DNA of 64,000 nt from Nemertoderma westbladi (taxonomy: Eukaryota; Xenacoelomorpha; Nemertodermatida; Nemertodermatidae): assembly GCA_032718475.1 (NCBI GenBank), contig JAUCBJ010007551.1:29010-93009 (forward strand). Reading direction: 5' to 3'. Of this stretch, positions 22,988 through 35,200 are shown piece after piece. The notes under the pieces were generated by a model. It did not search any database. It was not told the origin of the DNA and saw only the letters and a list, made by a program, of their open reading frames with translations. The number at the start of each line of letters is the position of its first letter. Position 1 is the stretch's first letter. Position numbers and translations under genes: made by a program.

Positions 22988-25243
22988 ACCGCCCACATCC
23001 CTGCGCCATTGTCCAGCCCTATCGGCCGCCACGACCTCCGCACACATCCCTGCGCCATCATCCTTCTCTATTGGCCGCCACGACCTCCGCACACATCCCT
23101 GCGCCTTCGTCCAGCCCTATTGGCCGCCACGACCTCCGCACACATCCCTGCGCCATAGTCCAGCCCTATTGGCCACCACGACTACCGCCCACATCCCTGC
23201 GCCTTCGTCCAGCCCTATTGGCCGCCACGACCTCCGCACACATCCCTGCGCCATAGTCCAGCCCTATTGGCCGCCACGACCTCCGCCCCTGCGCCATCGT
23301 CCAGCCCTATTGGCCACCACGACCTCCGCCCACATCCCTGCGCCATCATCCTTCTCTATTGGCCACCACGACCTCCGCACACATCCCTGCGCCATAGTCC
23401 AGCCCTATTGGCCGCTACGACCTCCACACACATCCCTGCGCCATCGTCCAGCCCTATTGGCCGCCACGACCTCCGCACACATCCCTGCGCCATAGTCCAC
23501 CCCTATTGGCCGCTACGACCTCCGCACACATCCCTGCACCATCATCCTTCTCTATTGGCCGCCACTACCTCCGCACACATCCCTGTGCCTTAGTCCAGCC
23601 CTATTGGCCGCCACGACCTCCGCACACATCCCTGCGCCTTCGTCCAGCCCTATTGGCCGCCACGACCTCCGCACACATCCCTGCGCCATAGTCCAGCCCT
23701 ATTGGCCACCACGACCTCCGCACACATCCCTGCGCCATCATCCTTCTCTATTGGCCGCCACGACCTCCGCACACATCCCTGCGCCTTCGTCCAGCCCTAT
23801 TGGCCGCTACGACCTCCGCACACATCCCTGCGCCTTCGTCCAGCCCTATTGGCCGCTACGACCTCCGCACACATCCCTGCGCCATAGTCCAGCCCTATTG
23901 GCCGCCACGACCTTCGCACACATCCCTGCGCCATCATCCTTCTCTATTGGCCGCCACGACCTCCGCACACATCCCTGCGCCATAGTCCAGCCCTATTGGC
24001 CGCTACGACCTCCGCACACATCCCTGCGCCATAGTCCAGCCCTATTGGCCGCCACGACCTTCGCACACATCCCTGCGCCATCATCCTTCTCTATTGGCCG
24101 CCACGACCTCCGCACACATCCCTGCGCCTTCGTCCAGCCCTATTGGCCGCTACGACCTCCGCACACATCCCTGCGCCATAGTCCAGCCCTATTGGCCGCC
24201 ACGACCTTCGCACACATCCCTGCGCCATCATCCTTCTCTATTGGCCGCCACGACCTCCGCACACATCCCTGTGCCTTAGTCCAGCCCTATTGGCCGCCAC
24301 GACCTCCGCACACATCCCTGTGCCTTAGTCCAGCCCTATTGGCCGCCACGACCTCCGCACACATCCCTGCGCCTTCGTCCAGCCCTATTGGCCGCCACGA
24401 CCTCCGCACACATCCCTGCGCCTTCGTCCAGCCCTATTGGCCGCCACGACCTCCGCACACATCCCTGTGCCTTAGTCCAGCCCTATTGGCCGCCACGACC
24501 TCCGCACACATCCCTGCGCCTTCGTCCAGCCCTATTGGCCGCCACGACCTCCGCACACATCCCTGCGCCTTCGTCCAGCCCTATTGGCCACCACGACCTC
24601 CGCACACATCCCTGCGCCATCATCCTTCTCTATTGGCCGCCACGACCTCCGCACACATCCCTGCGCCTTCGTCCAGCCCTATTGGCCGCCACGACCTCCG
24701 CACACATCCCTGCGCCATAGTCCAGCCCTATTGGCCACCACGACCTCCGCACACATCCCTGCGCCATCATCCTTCTCTATTGGCCGCCACGACCTCCGCA
24801 CACATCCCTGCGCCTTCGTCCAGCCCTATTGGCCGCCACGACCTCCGCACACATCCCTGCGCCATAGTCCAGCCCTATTGGCCGCCACGACCTCCGCACA
24901 CATCCCTGCGCCTTCGTCCAGCCCTATTGGCCGCCACGACCTCCGCACACATCCCTGCGCCTTCGTCCAGCCCTATTGTCCGCCACGACCTCCGCACACA
25001 TCCCTGCGCCATCATCCTTCTCTATTGGCCGCCACGACCTCAGCACACATCCCTGCGCCTTCGTCCAGCCCTATTGGCCGCCACGACCTCCGCACACATC
25101 CCTGCGCCATAGTCCAGCCCTATTGGCCGCCACGACCTCCGCACACATCCCTGCGCCATAGTCCAGCCCTATTGGCCGCCACGACCTCCGCACACATCCC
25201 TGCGCCATCGTCCAGCCCTATTGGCCGCCACCACCTCCGCCCA
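22988..25243. repeat. 49-bp GC-rich minisatellite array (about 46 units)
   Basis: The unit is CCCTATTGGCCGCCACGACC plus TCCGCACACATCCCTGCGCCATCGTCCAG. The main variants are CATCGTCCAGC, CATAGTCCAGC, CTTCGTCCAGC and CATCATCCTTC. The period is 1 mod 3, so the same unit is read in three frames and long plus-strand frames (up to 500 codons) appear. On the minus strand the unit reads through DDGAGMCAEVVAANRAG, continuous with the end of the adjacent retroelement fragment. The array is far more GC-rich than its surroundings. Confidence 0.95.
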
Positions 25244-25764
25244 CCCCTCAGACACAGACCCACTGCCCGAAACAAGGTGATGGGAAGACGAGCCCTCACC
25301 CACCCCAATACCGAACCAGTAGGCCTCTCTTCCACCCCTCCTTACAGGAGAGGTGTATCGCAAGTTGGTGCAGGAAGTGGGAGGCTTCCTTCCCCCAGTC
25401 TCCATCAGCAGTGACCACGAGCGGAGTGAAGGTGAGTCGAAGCTGCTCACTGATTTGGCAATCGTGGTGCTTCCTCGAACGCAATATGTTGTCCGTGGAG
25501 CGGTTGCAGTAGGATAGGAGGGAGCCTCCAGCGTTTACAACGCATATGTCAAACTTCGCCTCCCTCTGCGGCTCCCACACAGCACGGACAACTAGGTCAG
25601 TCCTGACCCCCGCATCTCCCAAGTACTGCTCCTCCCGCAACACTACCTCCCGCCTAACAGCGCTCTCCCCCCCATACCTTCGCACACAGCTCGCCTACCA
25701 CACCGAGACCACCCTTACGGCAATTGACGGCGTGGACTACCGTACTATCATTTCAATTAATTAA
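25244..25764 (-). pseudogene. 5'-truncated, frameshifted retroelement C-terminal fragment
   Basis: The minus strand shows a C-terminal region that I associate with a widespread family of reverse-transcriptase-bearing animal and protist retroelements. In order it has a CRKGG segment (25700s), VRAVWEPQREAKFDICVV (W-x-x-Q-x-x-x-x-x-D-V-x-V type), FTPLVVTADG, then GWVRARL and the LCLRG motif ending in W-x-x-DDGAGM. At least two frameshifts separate these parts, one near 25335-25345. No RT domain lies upstream (higher coordinates), as in a 5'-truncated insertion. The C-terminal end runs directly into the 49-bp array. The family is recognised from motifs only; I am not certain of the clade. Confidence 0.7.
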
Positions 25765-26066
25765 TTAAATTAATTTAATGAAAAATTGATGTTTTAAAAC
25801 ATCGGCTGGATGGTTTTGTAGAAGTTGCCGAGTAGAAAAACATAGTTACATATTAACGGACTAGTAGTGTTTTTTGAGAATTATTTAATTCCGACACTCG
25901 CCGCTAGAGGGACACAAAAAATTTCAGATTTCAATTTTTGTTGCTCTTTGGCCTTCCCCACGTTGTGGTTGAACACAATATAACAGTGGTATTGACCTAC
26001 CACACGGAGTTAGAGCTGTTTTAACAAAACAATCTCGTGAGGAGGACCGGGTACTTAACCCAAACC

Positions 26067-26097
<31 letters not shown>

Positions 26098-26584
26098 TTT
26101 AAGGGCATCAATTTATGATTTATTAATTTTTTACGATAATTCGATAATTATAACTATTACTCCCGGCTCGCGCTGGGATTTAAAGGAAATCTCAAATCCT
26201 GAAACTTTTAACACCTAAGAAGAGCGTGATAGAAAAGATTATAAGAATAGGCTAGACGGTCAGGGCCCAAACCGCAGGTTATCATGTTCGGAGAACCCGA
26301 AACCGTAGCCGGCCACGGCACCTAGTCCCAGCAGCGCCTTTATAGATTGCCCGGAATTTCAGGGAGAAGCTTTTCTCAGCAACTAAGCGAAAACCCCCAA
26401 TAGGATGTTCCTAGACCCCCCCCCCCCCCAAATTTATCTAGAAGACTTTTTCCCATATACATTACGTTTCAAAAGTCTACGGTTCTCCGGCTAGGGCCAA
26501 TTTGAGTCAAAAAGTCAGCCTCCATGATCAGCAAAGATCAGGTTTGATCAGCAATCGGACACTCAAGGCTTGCTCCAATCGAAA
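25765..26584. other. AT-rich spacer with a long poly-C tract
   Basis: No gene is recognised. A 29-base C run sits at 26069-26097 and a second of about 13 at 26417-26429. The segment after 26480 is a diverged relative of the 467-bp repeat that follows (GTCAAAAAGTCAGCC, GATCAGCAAAGATC). Confidence 0.5.
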
Positions 26585-27985
26585 AACTTAACATTACAAA
26601 AAGATTCAGCGACCCCACATTAGTCATGATTCCCGTTAAAAGATTTTCAAAAAAGTGAATTCTTCCTGATCAAAACGCAAGATCATGATCGCGTCAAGAT
26701 CGGACTTCGTAAAATCGTAACTAAGCATTTTGGATATAAACAATTACTGTAGGAAACGTTCAGAACACCGCCCTGAGTCGATTAAAAAAAAAATTGGCCC
26801 GATCGGACAACCAGTTCTCGAGATCTGATACCTGATCATTAAAGATCATATTTTTCGGTTTTTTCCAATTTTCTCGAAAACTTTGTTTGAGACCCCCGAT
26901 TTTTTTTTTACGAATCGACTTCTATGATGAAGGGGCAACTTTTGAGCATTTCGAAATTTTCAAAAAGCGATTTGATCAGGCCGCGATCAGAAAAGATCGT
27001 GTTTTTGGTTTTATTTCGAAGACCAAGTCCTGGGAGTTCACCGTATGGAAAAACTTAACATCACAAAAAGATTCCCCACCCTCGACTTAGGGGGGGTAGC
27101 CAAAATTTGGGCATAAAAAAGTTCAAGTCTAGTGGGTTAAAACTCAAGATCATGATCGCGAAAAGATCAGTATATTTAAAATCGAAACTAAGCATTTTTT
27201 TAATAAACATTCATTGTAAGAAATGTTCAAGGGTCTATTCTGAGTTGATTAAAAAAAAAATTGGCTCGATCGGACAACCGGTTCTCGAGATCTGATACCT
27301 GATCATTAAAGATCGTGTTTTTCGGTTTTTCCCGATTTTCTCGAAAACTTTGTTTGAGACCCCCGATTTTTTTTTTACTAATCGACTTCTATTAAGAAGG
27401 GGCAACTTTTAAGCATTTCGAAATTTTCAAAAAGCGAATTGATCAGGCCATGATCAGGAAAGATCATGTTTTCGGTTTCATTTCGAAGACGAAGTCCTGT
27501 GAGTTCACCGTATGAAAAAACTTAACATTACAAAAAGATTCCTCACCCTCGATTTAGGGGGGGTAGCCAAAATTTGACCATAAAAAAGTTCAATTCTAGG
27601 GGGTCAAAAGATCATGATCGCGAAATGATCAGTTTTTTCGAAATTACTTCTGAGCATTTTGGGACAAAACTTTCAAACTAAAAAACATTCACTGGAGTGT
27701 TCTAAGTAGATTAAAAAAAATTTCGACTCAATAGGCCTACCGGTACCGGAGATATGGTCGTCCAAAGTCTGCTTCCGGTAATTCGAAAATATTTCGAAAA
27801 CCCTTGATCGAATTTTTTCCTTGAAAATATGTGAATGTACAATTATTGGACCCGCATCCAACGATACATCACAATCCATATTTCGGATGACAGGTACCGG
27901 TGAAATCAGACTTTACCGAAAAGAATTCAAATTTTTGCTACTCATGTCTGACTATCTCGAAAACTATAACAGATATGGAAATACT
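26585..27985 (+). repeat. Three tandem copies of a 467-bp repeat
   Basis: The anchor AACTTAACAT plus ACAAAAAGATTC occurs at 26585, 27052 and 27519, giving two equal periods of 467 bp. Shared blocks include GATCATGATCGCG, GTTCTCGAGATCTGATACCT, TCTCGAAAACTTTGTTTGAG and GGGGCAACTTTT. The third copy is diverged after about 27700. The unit is rich in GATC and in short palindromes. No coding is supported. This could be a fragment of a satellite or of a larger transposon. Confidence 0.8.
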
Positions 27986-28234
27986 TTCACTGCAAGAAAT
28001 GTTCGCCTATCCAATGCGCTTCTAACTCTGTGCTCGGATTTTGCATAGTGTCAGAACCTACTACTTAACCTCCCCAGCGGAGGGAACGGAGTGACCGGAG
28101 CGCCAGTACTATCTTTCATTACAATGAAGTAATAAGGGTGGTGGGTGGGGTAGGTGGTGAACACTATTTATACGGTGGAGGGAGGGTCTAGTATATTACT
28201 TTAGGATATTTGATTTCTTTGCAATATAGTTTAG

Positions 28235-28239
28235 CTGCC
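28235..28239. other. Target-site duplication CTGCC, left
   Basis: CTGCC directly precedes the LTR start here and directly follows the other LTR at 39926-39930. Five bases is typical for BEL/Pao integration. It proves the two LTRs belong to one insertion. Confidence 0.9.
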
Positions 28240-29472
28240 TGTTCGCGCTTTTGAAGACCTTTAGCAGTTTAACCTGCCAAAATTTATATGTCTTTTAGTT
28301 AATTAACACACCTTTAGCATACGACAATATTTTATGCTAATAAACAAAACATTAGCCGAAGCCAGCCCATGCGCGATCATTCACCCGATGGATCTACACC
28401 CGGGAGGCTGAATTCGGATGCTTAGATTTTATTATTGCAGTGTAAGGTTGCAGTGTAAACCTATTGTATTATTCGATAGATCACTAATAATTAATTTCTG
28501 ACAGATATTATTAACTTTCGGGAAATATTAACAGTTCCTTTAGGACGTGGCGCTCTATCTATTTAAACAGAGCTAGGACTTATACTAAACGCAACGATAA
28601 GGCTTATGATTAAAGTATAAGTCGCATTCTTTAGGAAATGCTTTGTTACCAGTCACATCACACTCACAATCATGCACACTATTCTGCCGACCGTCAGTAT
28701 ATTTGATCACACATAAAGAGAACAGCAATTGACTCAGGTAGTGTCTACTAAATAACATTAGATTCAATACACACCACATTGATATAAATCGCAATTGTTA
28801 TATATAGCCCGCCTCTCTAACCTGTAGTGTATCAAGAAAATTGGGAATTTTGGGTGATTTATCCGTATTCTCCAAAGAGCAATATTTCCATCAACAAATA
28901 GATACAATTAATAACTGACGGTAAATAGCAGTACAAACAATATGATTAGTGCAGTTAAATTAAGTGAGGTAACACCGCCGGTAACAGTTATACTTTCTAT
29001 AATCTAAGCAGTTTACTAGAGTTCTTCCCAAAAAGCCGGTGTTTCTGGCTTAGACAGCAATAACAACAAAGTATCAAGTAAGGCAGTAAGACTGAACACT
29101 CTCCTTATGATCGGCTGAAAAGCTACACGTCGACAGGAAAAATCGCTCTGATTGGCTCAAGCCAAACAAAGAACTATGCATCCAATGGCTGTTTCCATGT
29201 CAGCAACCAGCTGTTAGATGTCGTAATATGAATCATCACGGCTAAGCTGTGAAAGGTAGTTGGTGCATTACAGGTTTTTTGCCTTACCATGTCCGCCAAA
29301 ACACGTATATAGCAGAATGACTTTTATGTCCGTTAAAACACCTGTAACGGTACCTTGCGGGCGAGGGGAATATATATACAGTTAGAGAACCTTTTTAGAG
29401 TATTCCAGCGCCTGGGGGGAAACTGGATTGCGAAGCAAAAGGGGCCAGTTATATCCCACAGAAGCTTTTACA
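28240..29472 (-). repeat. Downstream (3') LTR
   Basis: It is 1233 bp and equal in length to the copy at 38693-39925. Differences seen are TTTGATCAC/TTTGGTCAC, GAATTTTGGG/GAATTTGGGG, GTGCAGTT/GTGCAATT, CACCGCC/CACTGCC and GTTATATC/GTTAGATC. In element orientation it starts TGTAAAAGC and ends CGCGAACA. Confidence 0.95.
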
Positions 29473-29550
29473 CCGCTCCCAGAAAATGGGATTTAAGTCT
29501 ATAAAATATACAAAATCACAGTTTCTAAAATATAAAAATACTCTAAACAG

Positions 29551-30840
29551 TTAGTCTTTCATGCGCGGACGGCGTTTACGCAGTTTTTTAAAGCTAGCCA
29601 GAGTCTTTTTCTCTTTGGGGCGAGCCACTTTACAAGGAGGGCTATAACTCCTGGGTGAAGGGTGCAACATGATTGCATCAGAGGGTATAGGATTATGGTC
29701 GGTGTATCCGCCAGTCGAAGTGCCGAGTTGATTGACATCAACGTCGGGGGAGAGGGGTCTAACGGCTTTGAGAGCTCGTTTCAAGACAGCCGCTCTTACG
29801 GGTCCTTTACGAGTGGTCTGAACGAGGGCCGTGGGTGGACCATAGGCAGTTAGAAACTTCCTTGGTTTAATGGTTCTTTCCAACTCGCGTTCGCGGGCTC
29901 GGTACTCGTAAGGCCGTCGATATACTTCCTGTAACTCGATATGCGTGATTTCTGTTCGACAGAAGCGAATAGATAAGGATGGAACGCATAAATTCCTTCG
30001 TAAGCGCGTCCAGGATAATAGCGATGGCGCGAATCACGATGTAAATCAGCGTTCGCTTCCCAAGCTCTAATGTAACGTAGTGTGATCATTTCATCTACGC
30101 TTTCCAAATCGCGATTAAAAGGGCAATCGAAACTGGCGTGTCCCTTTAGTGGACAGTGGTGACATTGAGTCATAAATTGAGGGCAAACCGCAAAAATATG
30201 CAAATTATTAAATCTGCAATACGCTCAATAAATTTCCATCGCCGGTTGTTCGTGGAAATAGGAACAGCGGACGTTTGTGTCCATGGGCGTAACATGGTCT
30301 CTCGATGCGCATAACCGACAACGTTGCCGAGAAACATAGTTGGCATGGCGATAATCGTACGCAGTGAGACACTGTGGACCTTGATACCATTCTAGGATGT
30401 AATCGTTGTCGCTGTTCCGAGCGCGATAGGCTGAATCTCCTCAGATTCTAGGCATATTGGTTCGTCTTCCCAGTCTGTTACGAATAGAATTTTCGTGATC
30501 TATTCTCGGTTTATCGTTACGACTCCGCTGGGTATGATATTTAAATAGAACCATTTCCCTTTAGGGTGTCTACATCGTCCGTATCATGTAAATCGATAGG
30601 ATGGCCGGTAGTTAAGAAGTCCATATACGTACCATTACGATGCGTATAGCGAGCGGTTAATTTTCGATAGTCCAATTCACGCGTAAGTTGCTCTTGGGAC
30701 ATCGGCGGTTCGATATAACGACCATCGTCCTCCGTAATAGTCGGATCGGCTTCACCGCGTATCAAGCTATCCACAAACGCTTGTAAAGGTAGAGTATATC
30801 GCTCTCTAATACCAAGGTCATCTTCTATCAATTCCGTCAT
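29551..30840 (-). pseudogene. Broken Cys/His-rich coding zone in the env/accessory position of the LTR element
   Basis: I do not recognise this product. Three minus-strand pieces follow one another with coding character. Piece one (30840-30541) is acidic, 99 codons, starting at ATG 30840 just after AACTCAGATAGCAG, a possible splice acceptor. Piece two (about 30556-29850) is in another frame with two in-frame TGA codons (30441-30443, 30225-30227). It holds C-x2-C-x4-H-x9-C at 30264-30320 and a CCHC zinc knuckle C-x2-C-x4-H-x4-C at 30123-30164. Piece three (29940s-29551) returns to the first frame, is arginine/lysine-rich and ends in a basic tail. Acidic N-part, zinc-binding centre and basic C-part suggest a nucleic-acid-binding protein. 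It matches neither integrase nor RT as I know them. Decay is the simplest reading; frameshifting or readthrough cannot be excluded. Confidence 0.5.
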
Positions 30841-32213
30841 ATCTGCTATCTGAGTTTGTTAATATCAATATAAGTTAATATTTTAGGCAAGCGGGCGTCG
30901 CTGCCTACTAGGCTTTTTGCCCCCGGACAGTGGGTTTCTCAGCGCCGATGTACCGCTGTCGCAGTGTTTACGCCAACATGTAGCAACAGCACGACAACGA
31001 TAACCGGCACAAGTCCCACCACTGTCCGTCCCAAAGGCTTGAATCCACTTGAGGTTATCTCGGTAGAGTTAGGGCTATTTTACAATTGCGATTAGCTACT
31101 GTAAACACACTTTAGTAGTAACATTCACCTATAAACGCACAAATTCCATACAATCATTACTTACTGCACACATGCATGCCATTTGTCCGTTAGTCAGTGT
31201 CTTCCAGAATGTCACGTTATTACTATGTATCCTTGGATACTAATAGTGCGCTATGTATACTCTTATGCTACGCAATGGGGCAAGCTTTTATTGGTCCTTT
31301 AACTTGTTTCTAATTCTAGCGTGGGTGTTGCCATGGTGACATTATGGAAAACTAGCGGTAGAATTAGGATAATTCTCATGCATACAGATCTGGGATGTTA
31401 TTTAATAGTAATTCTTTAATTGTCAATATCCTCTTTATGCATGATTTTATAAATTTTATCGGCTATTGACTATATGTTGGAGATTCTCACACTCTAATAC
31501 ACTCAATATGAATCTCCGCTCCCATGATCTATTAATTACTGGAATTTTGGGAATGTTATAAATTGCACAAAATGACAATTTATGAAATGATTCTGATTCT
31601 CCACTGATTCTAGAATTTATCTTTCAAGTATATCGGTGGGTGCCACGATATCTTAATCGACTAGAATTACAGATGGTCAAAAGTTTAACAGATTTATTTG
31701 CGATTTACGCTACTGTTAGAGGGACATCACGCTACTATATGTATTATTTGTTATAAGGTAGAAGAGCAATATCGCACGAAGCAATGTCAGTGTGAAGAGG
31801 CAAGTCGTTTCCAAGGTCTACCCAGAGCTTGGTTTAGCCGAGACACGAGGATCTGAACTTTGCATTCCTAATACTCTGCCTACCAATAATACTTAAATAT
31901 AGTAGTGGCTTTATTGTACTTTAAGAAGTACTGACATGTCATCTTACTATAGTCTCGCATTTATAATATAATACGGACAGTAAGGAAAGAGAAAATAATT
32001 ACTTCTTGCCGTCACACTAAATATATATTATAAGTAATTATGTACGTAATAAACACTAATATATTGCACTAATCTACTAACATTCTAAAATAACATTTTA
32101 CTAAATAAAATTAAAGAAAACGATTATAATAAAATTACGTAATAATACATACATAAATATAAAATAAAAAACAAATATAAAATGATATAGTCACACACCC
32201 ACTCCATATGTTA
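30841..32213 (-). other. Non-coding internal region of the LTR element
   Basis: I see no domain between the Gag-protease stop and the Cys/His-rich zone. The integrase expected here in a BEL/Pao element is absent. The stretch 31900-32200 is very AT-rich. Confidence 0.6.
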
Positions 32214-35200
32214 TTATGTTATGGAGTCCCTAGATATTTGTCGGATTAGGGAAGTGGTCGTAGGAAGAGTATCTTGCCTTCCATAGTTTCCGGACAGTTT
32301 TCGGTCTCTTTCCAGTAAACATAAACGACCAACTGGGCGATTGAGTTGTTGTGTTACTTTCTCCGCTCCCTTGGCCTGTCTAATCTCCGCCGTGGTAAGA
32401 TGAGGAGGCCATTCTTCTTCTTCTTTACTTAAGAAGTCGGATCCACCTAACCAGCCTGGAGTATCTATCAGTTCTTGAGGAGTTGCTCCTCTGGAAGCGA
32501 TGTCGGCTGGATTAATCGTCCCAAGGCAATGTCTCCATTGATCTACATTGGAGTTAATATCGTCATTATCTGAGGAGTATGGTGTTCCCTCAGTTGGGTC
32601 GTCCACATCACTGCTCTCCACTTCCCCCTTTACTTGGTATACCTGTTGTTGAGGTAATCTCTCTTTGAGAGTTCTACGGGAAGGGCCAGTGAAGTACCAA
32701 CCTACTCTAGTTCTTACCGCATAGGTTTGTAGTGGCTGCGGTTGAGCAGGCCGTTTCTCCAATGTCTCGAGCGCCTCATGCGCGTTTTGGCCGATGAGGA
32801 TTTGCACTCCAGGATAATCGGTTTGGAATCGAGGTATCTCAAGATGTTGGATGCACTCGTCCTCGTCCCAGTTATAAGGTTCTGCTTGAGTAGTAGCAAA
32901 GTTCTTTATGGCCACCATTTTTACTGACCTTATACTTTGTGCTCCTAATTTATCCTGGGGGGTGGACAACGCACCTACATAGTAATCTGCCGTTATGGTA
33001 GATTTCCAAACCTGTATAATTCCTGACATATTCAATTTAGTCCGGAACTTGGGTTGTCCAGCAAAGATATCTTCGGCTAGTTCTTGATTGATGAATGTTC
33101 CTGTGCTGCCGGAGTCAAGGAGGGCGTTCACTATGTAGCTTTTGTTAAGACCGTGAACTCTTACTTGAACTACAGGAAATTCTCTGATTCCTACGTTGGA
33201 AGCTGGAGCTTTCCAAGATGGTTGTTTGGCGAAAGTAGTTGGGGGAAACTCATCGTTGATGTCCTTTTTGTAAGTAAGTGCTCGATACACTGCGGTATTT
33301 ATTAGGTAACAGGATTCGTTGGCATCGGAGAATTCGTCTGTATAGAATCCTTCCCACTCAGAACTTTGGTCAGTGTCGTTCACATCACTGAATTGGACAT
33401 GTGATTTGGGCTCACTTACCTGACTAGGGTTGTTTCGTTCGAATTCCGTGTGCAACAAGCTATGATGTTTCGCGCCGCACTTAGCACACCTTGCGTCAGA
33501 GTAACAGGTTCGCCGCTGGTGTCCGCGTCTGAGACAGTTATAACATAACCGTTTATCCCACAGGACTCCACGTCTATCTGCCATGGATTTCTTTAGGAAT
33601 TCTGCACACGCACTCAAACGGTGGGGCCCGTCGCACAGCGCACATTTTGGTTTGATGTTACTCACCTTAACTTGGTTAACGTTCTGCACTCTCGTTCTTT
33701 CTTCGGGCTTTCTTCCGTGAATTCTCTTAGGAGACGTAGGAGGAGTTGTTGTTACCTGTTCTCTCCTGTCACTGGTTCGAGACTTGTATTTACTTACGTC
33801 TTTATAGGTCTTGTTGTCATAGTAAGATCGTTCGGTGTCTTTCCCGCTGTCCTCTTCTTGAGAAGCTTGGCTTTCGCCGTCGTCAGTATAACACACTGGT
33901 ATTATCCTTCTCCTAGAATCGGGTTTCTCACTTACCTTATTTTCCGATGTTTTCTCTCTGGCCTGCCTTATGAGTTGTAATTTTACTTCACTATCTAAGA
34001 AAGACATGAGATCAGCCATGGTAGGACTTCGTCGTTGTTGTTCATTCATGTACAACACTTTCTTGTCCCAGCGCGTACATACTCCACCCTTTGGTAAAGT
34101 AGAGACTACGGCTCCAATGACCATGGAACTCTGATATTCATGCGACTTACCTAACCAGTCCAGTTGTCTACAGATCTCTTGAATTTCATCGGAAAACTCT
34201 ATAATCCCGCTACTAAGGAAGTGTCGGGGGGCTACTAATTTTGCATACAAATACTTAGCTATGTTATCCTTGTTACCATACCTGATGTTTAGTGTATCCC
34301 AAACTTGTCTTAATCCATCTGGATGTCCAATAAACTTTAACGCCATTAACTTGGGAGGTCCTTCCAAGCACTTGATGAGGAATCTAAGTTTCTCTCCGTT
34401 AGATAGTACAGAGTTCTGTATGCTATCTTTGTAATATTCGTTGAAAGGTAACCATTTCATCTCATCTCCATTGAATTTGACGATCTCTCCCACTTTGACC
34501 GCTTGGCGGGCTTCTGTTCTAGCCATCTGACGCGTAAAGCTTTCTTGGACCATCGTGTTATTTAATATCGAATTATCGGTATATAAATTTCTCGGATCAT
34601 TATCAGGTCTATAGGGAATATCATTAATAACAGGTTTATAATCACCCTTAATAGGGTTTGCTATAGGAGTTTCAACTTCACTAGCAGTATAGATGCGTGT
34701 AGGCTCCACACCTTGCGCATGTAGTACTTCAGACCTAACAGGTTGACACAATGTTACAGGGGGTATTGGTATGCCCTTTTGGATATTGACTAATTTGTCG
34801 CGTTCTAGTGCGATACTTTGCTGCACTTCTTGCAACTCTGCTCTACCTTCCCTCACTGTTCCCTTAAGTTGGTGGACAGTCTCCTGCATCTGTCCTAGCA
34901 GGAGATTCATCCCCCGCCGTCCCTCTTCCACCCACTCAACCGCCGAAGCAGGAGTCGCCAACATAGTAGCGGGCTGACGCGGGACGACGGGAGACAAATT
35001 ATTGATTTCTCTCTCTGCTATCTGGACAGGGGTATTTGCATGGACTGTTCCACCGGGTACAGGCAGTGTAGTGCTATGTAAAGGGAATTTAGAGTTAAGC
35101 TCTGGAAGTGTAGGGGTCTCTAGCACAGAAGTGACTTTGGGAACTACAGGCCTAATTATTTCAGGTTCATCTACTATAGTAGGGAGTCTTTTGACCTGGA

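Noticed and set aside
23604-25414. Plus-strand frames of 276 and 502 codons in the 49-bp array
   Set aside because: The period is 1 mod 3, so the same unit is read in all three frames. The true coding origin is on the minus strand and is a dead retroelement end.
28585-28794. 69-codon minus-strand frames in both LTRs (also 39038-39247)
   Set aside because: They are duplicated only because the LTRs are duplicated. No domain is seen, and LTRs are normally non-coding.
30541-30551. TTTAAAT as a -1 ribosomal slippery heptamer
   Set aside because: Its register relative to the incoming frame is wrong for -1 slippage, and the frame change needed is +1.
33621-33980. Plus-strand frames within the Gag-protease ORF (33084, 33621, 35002, 35379, 35522)
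   Set aside because: All are antisense shadows of the conserved minus-strand polyprotein. The phenylalanine-leucine-rich ones mirror the coiled-coil repeat.
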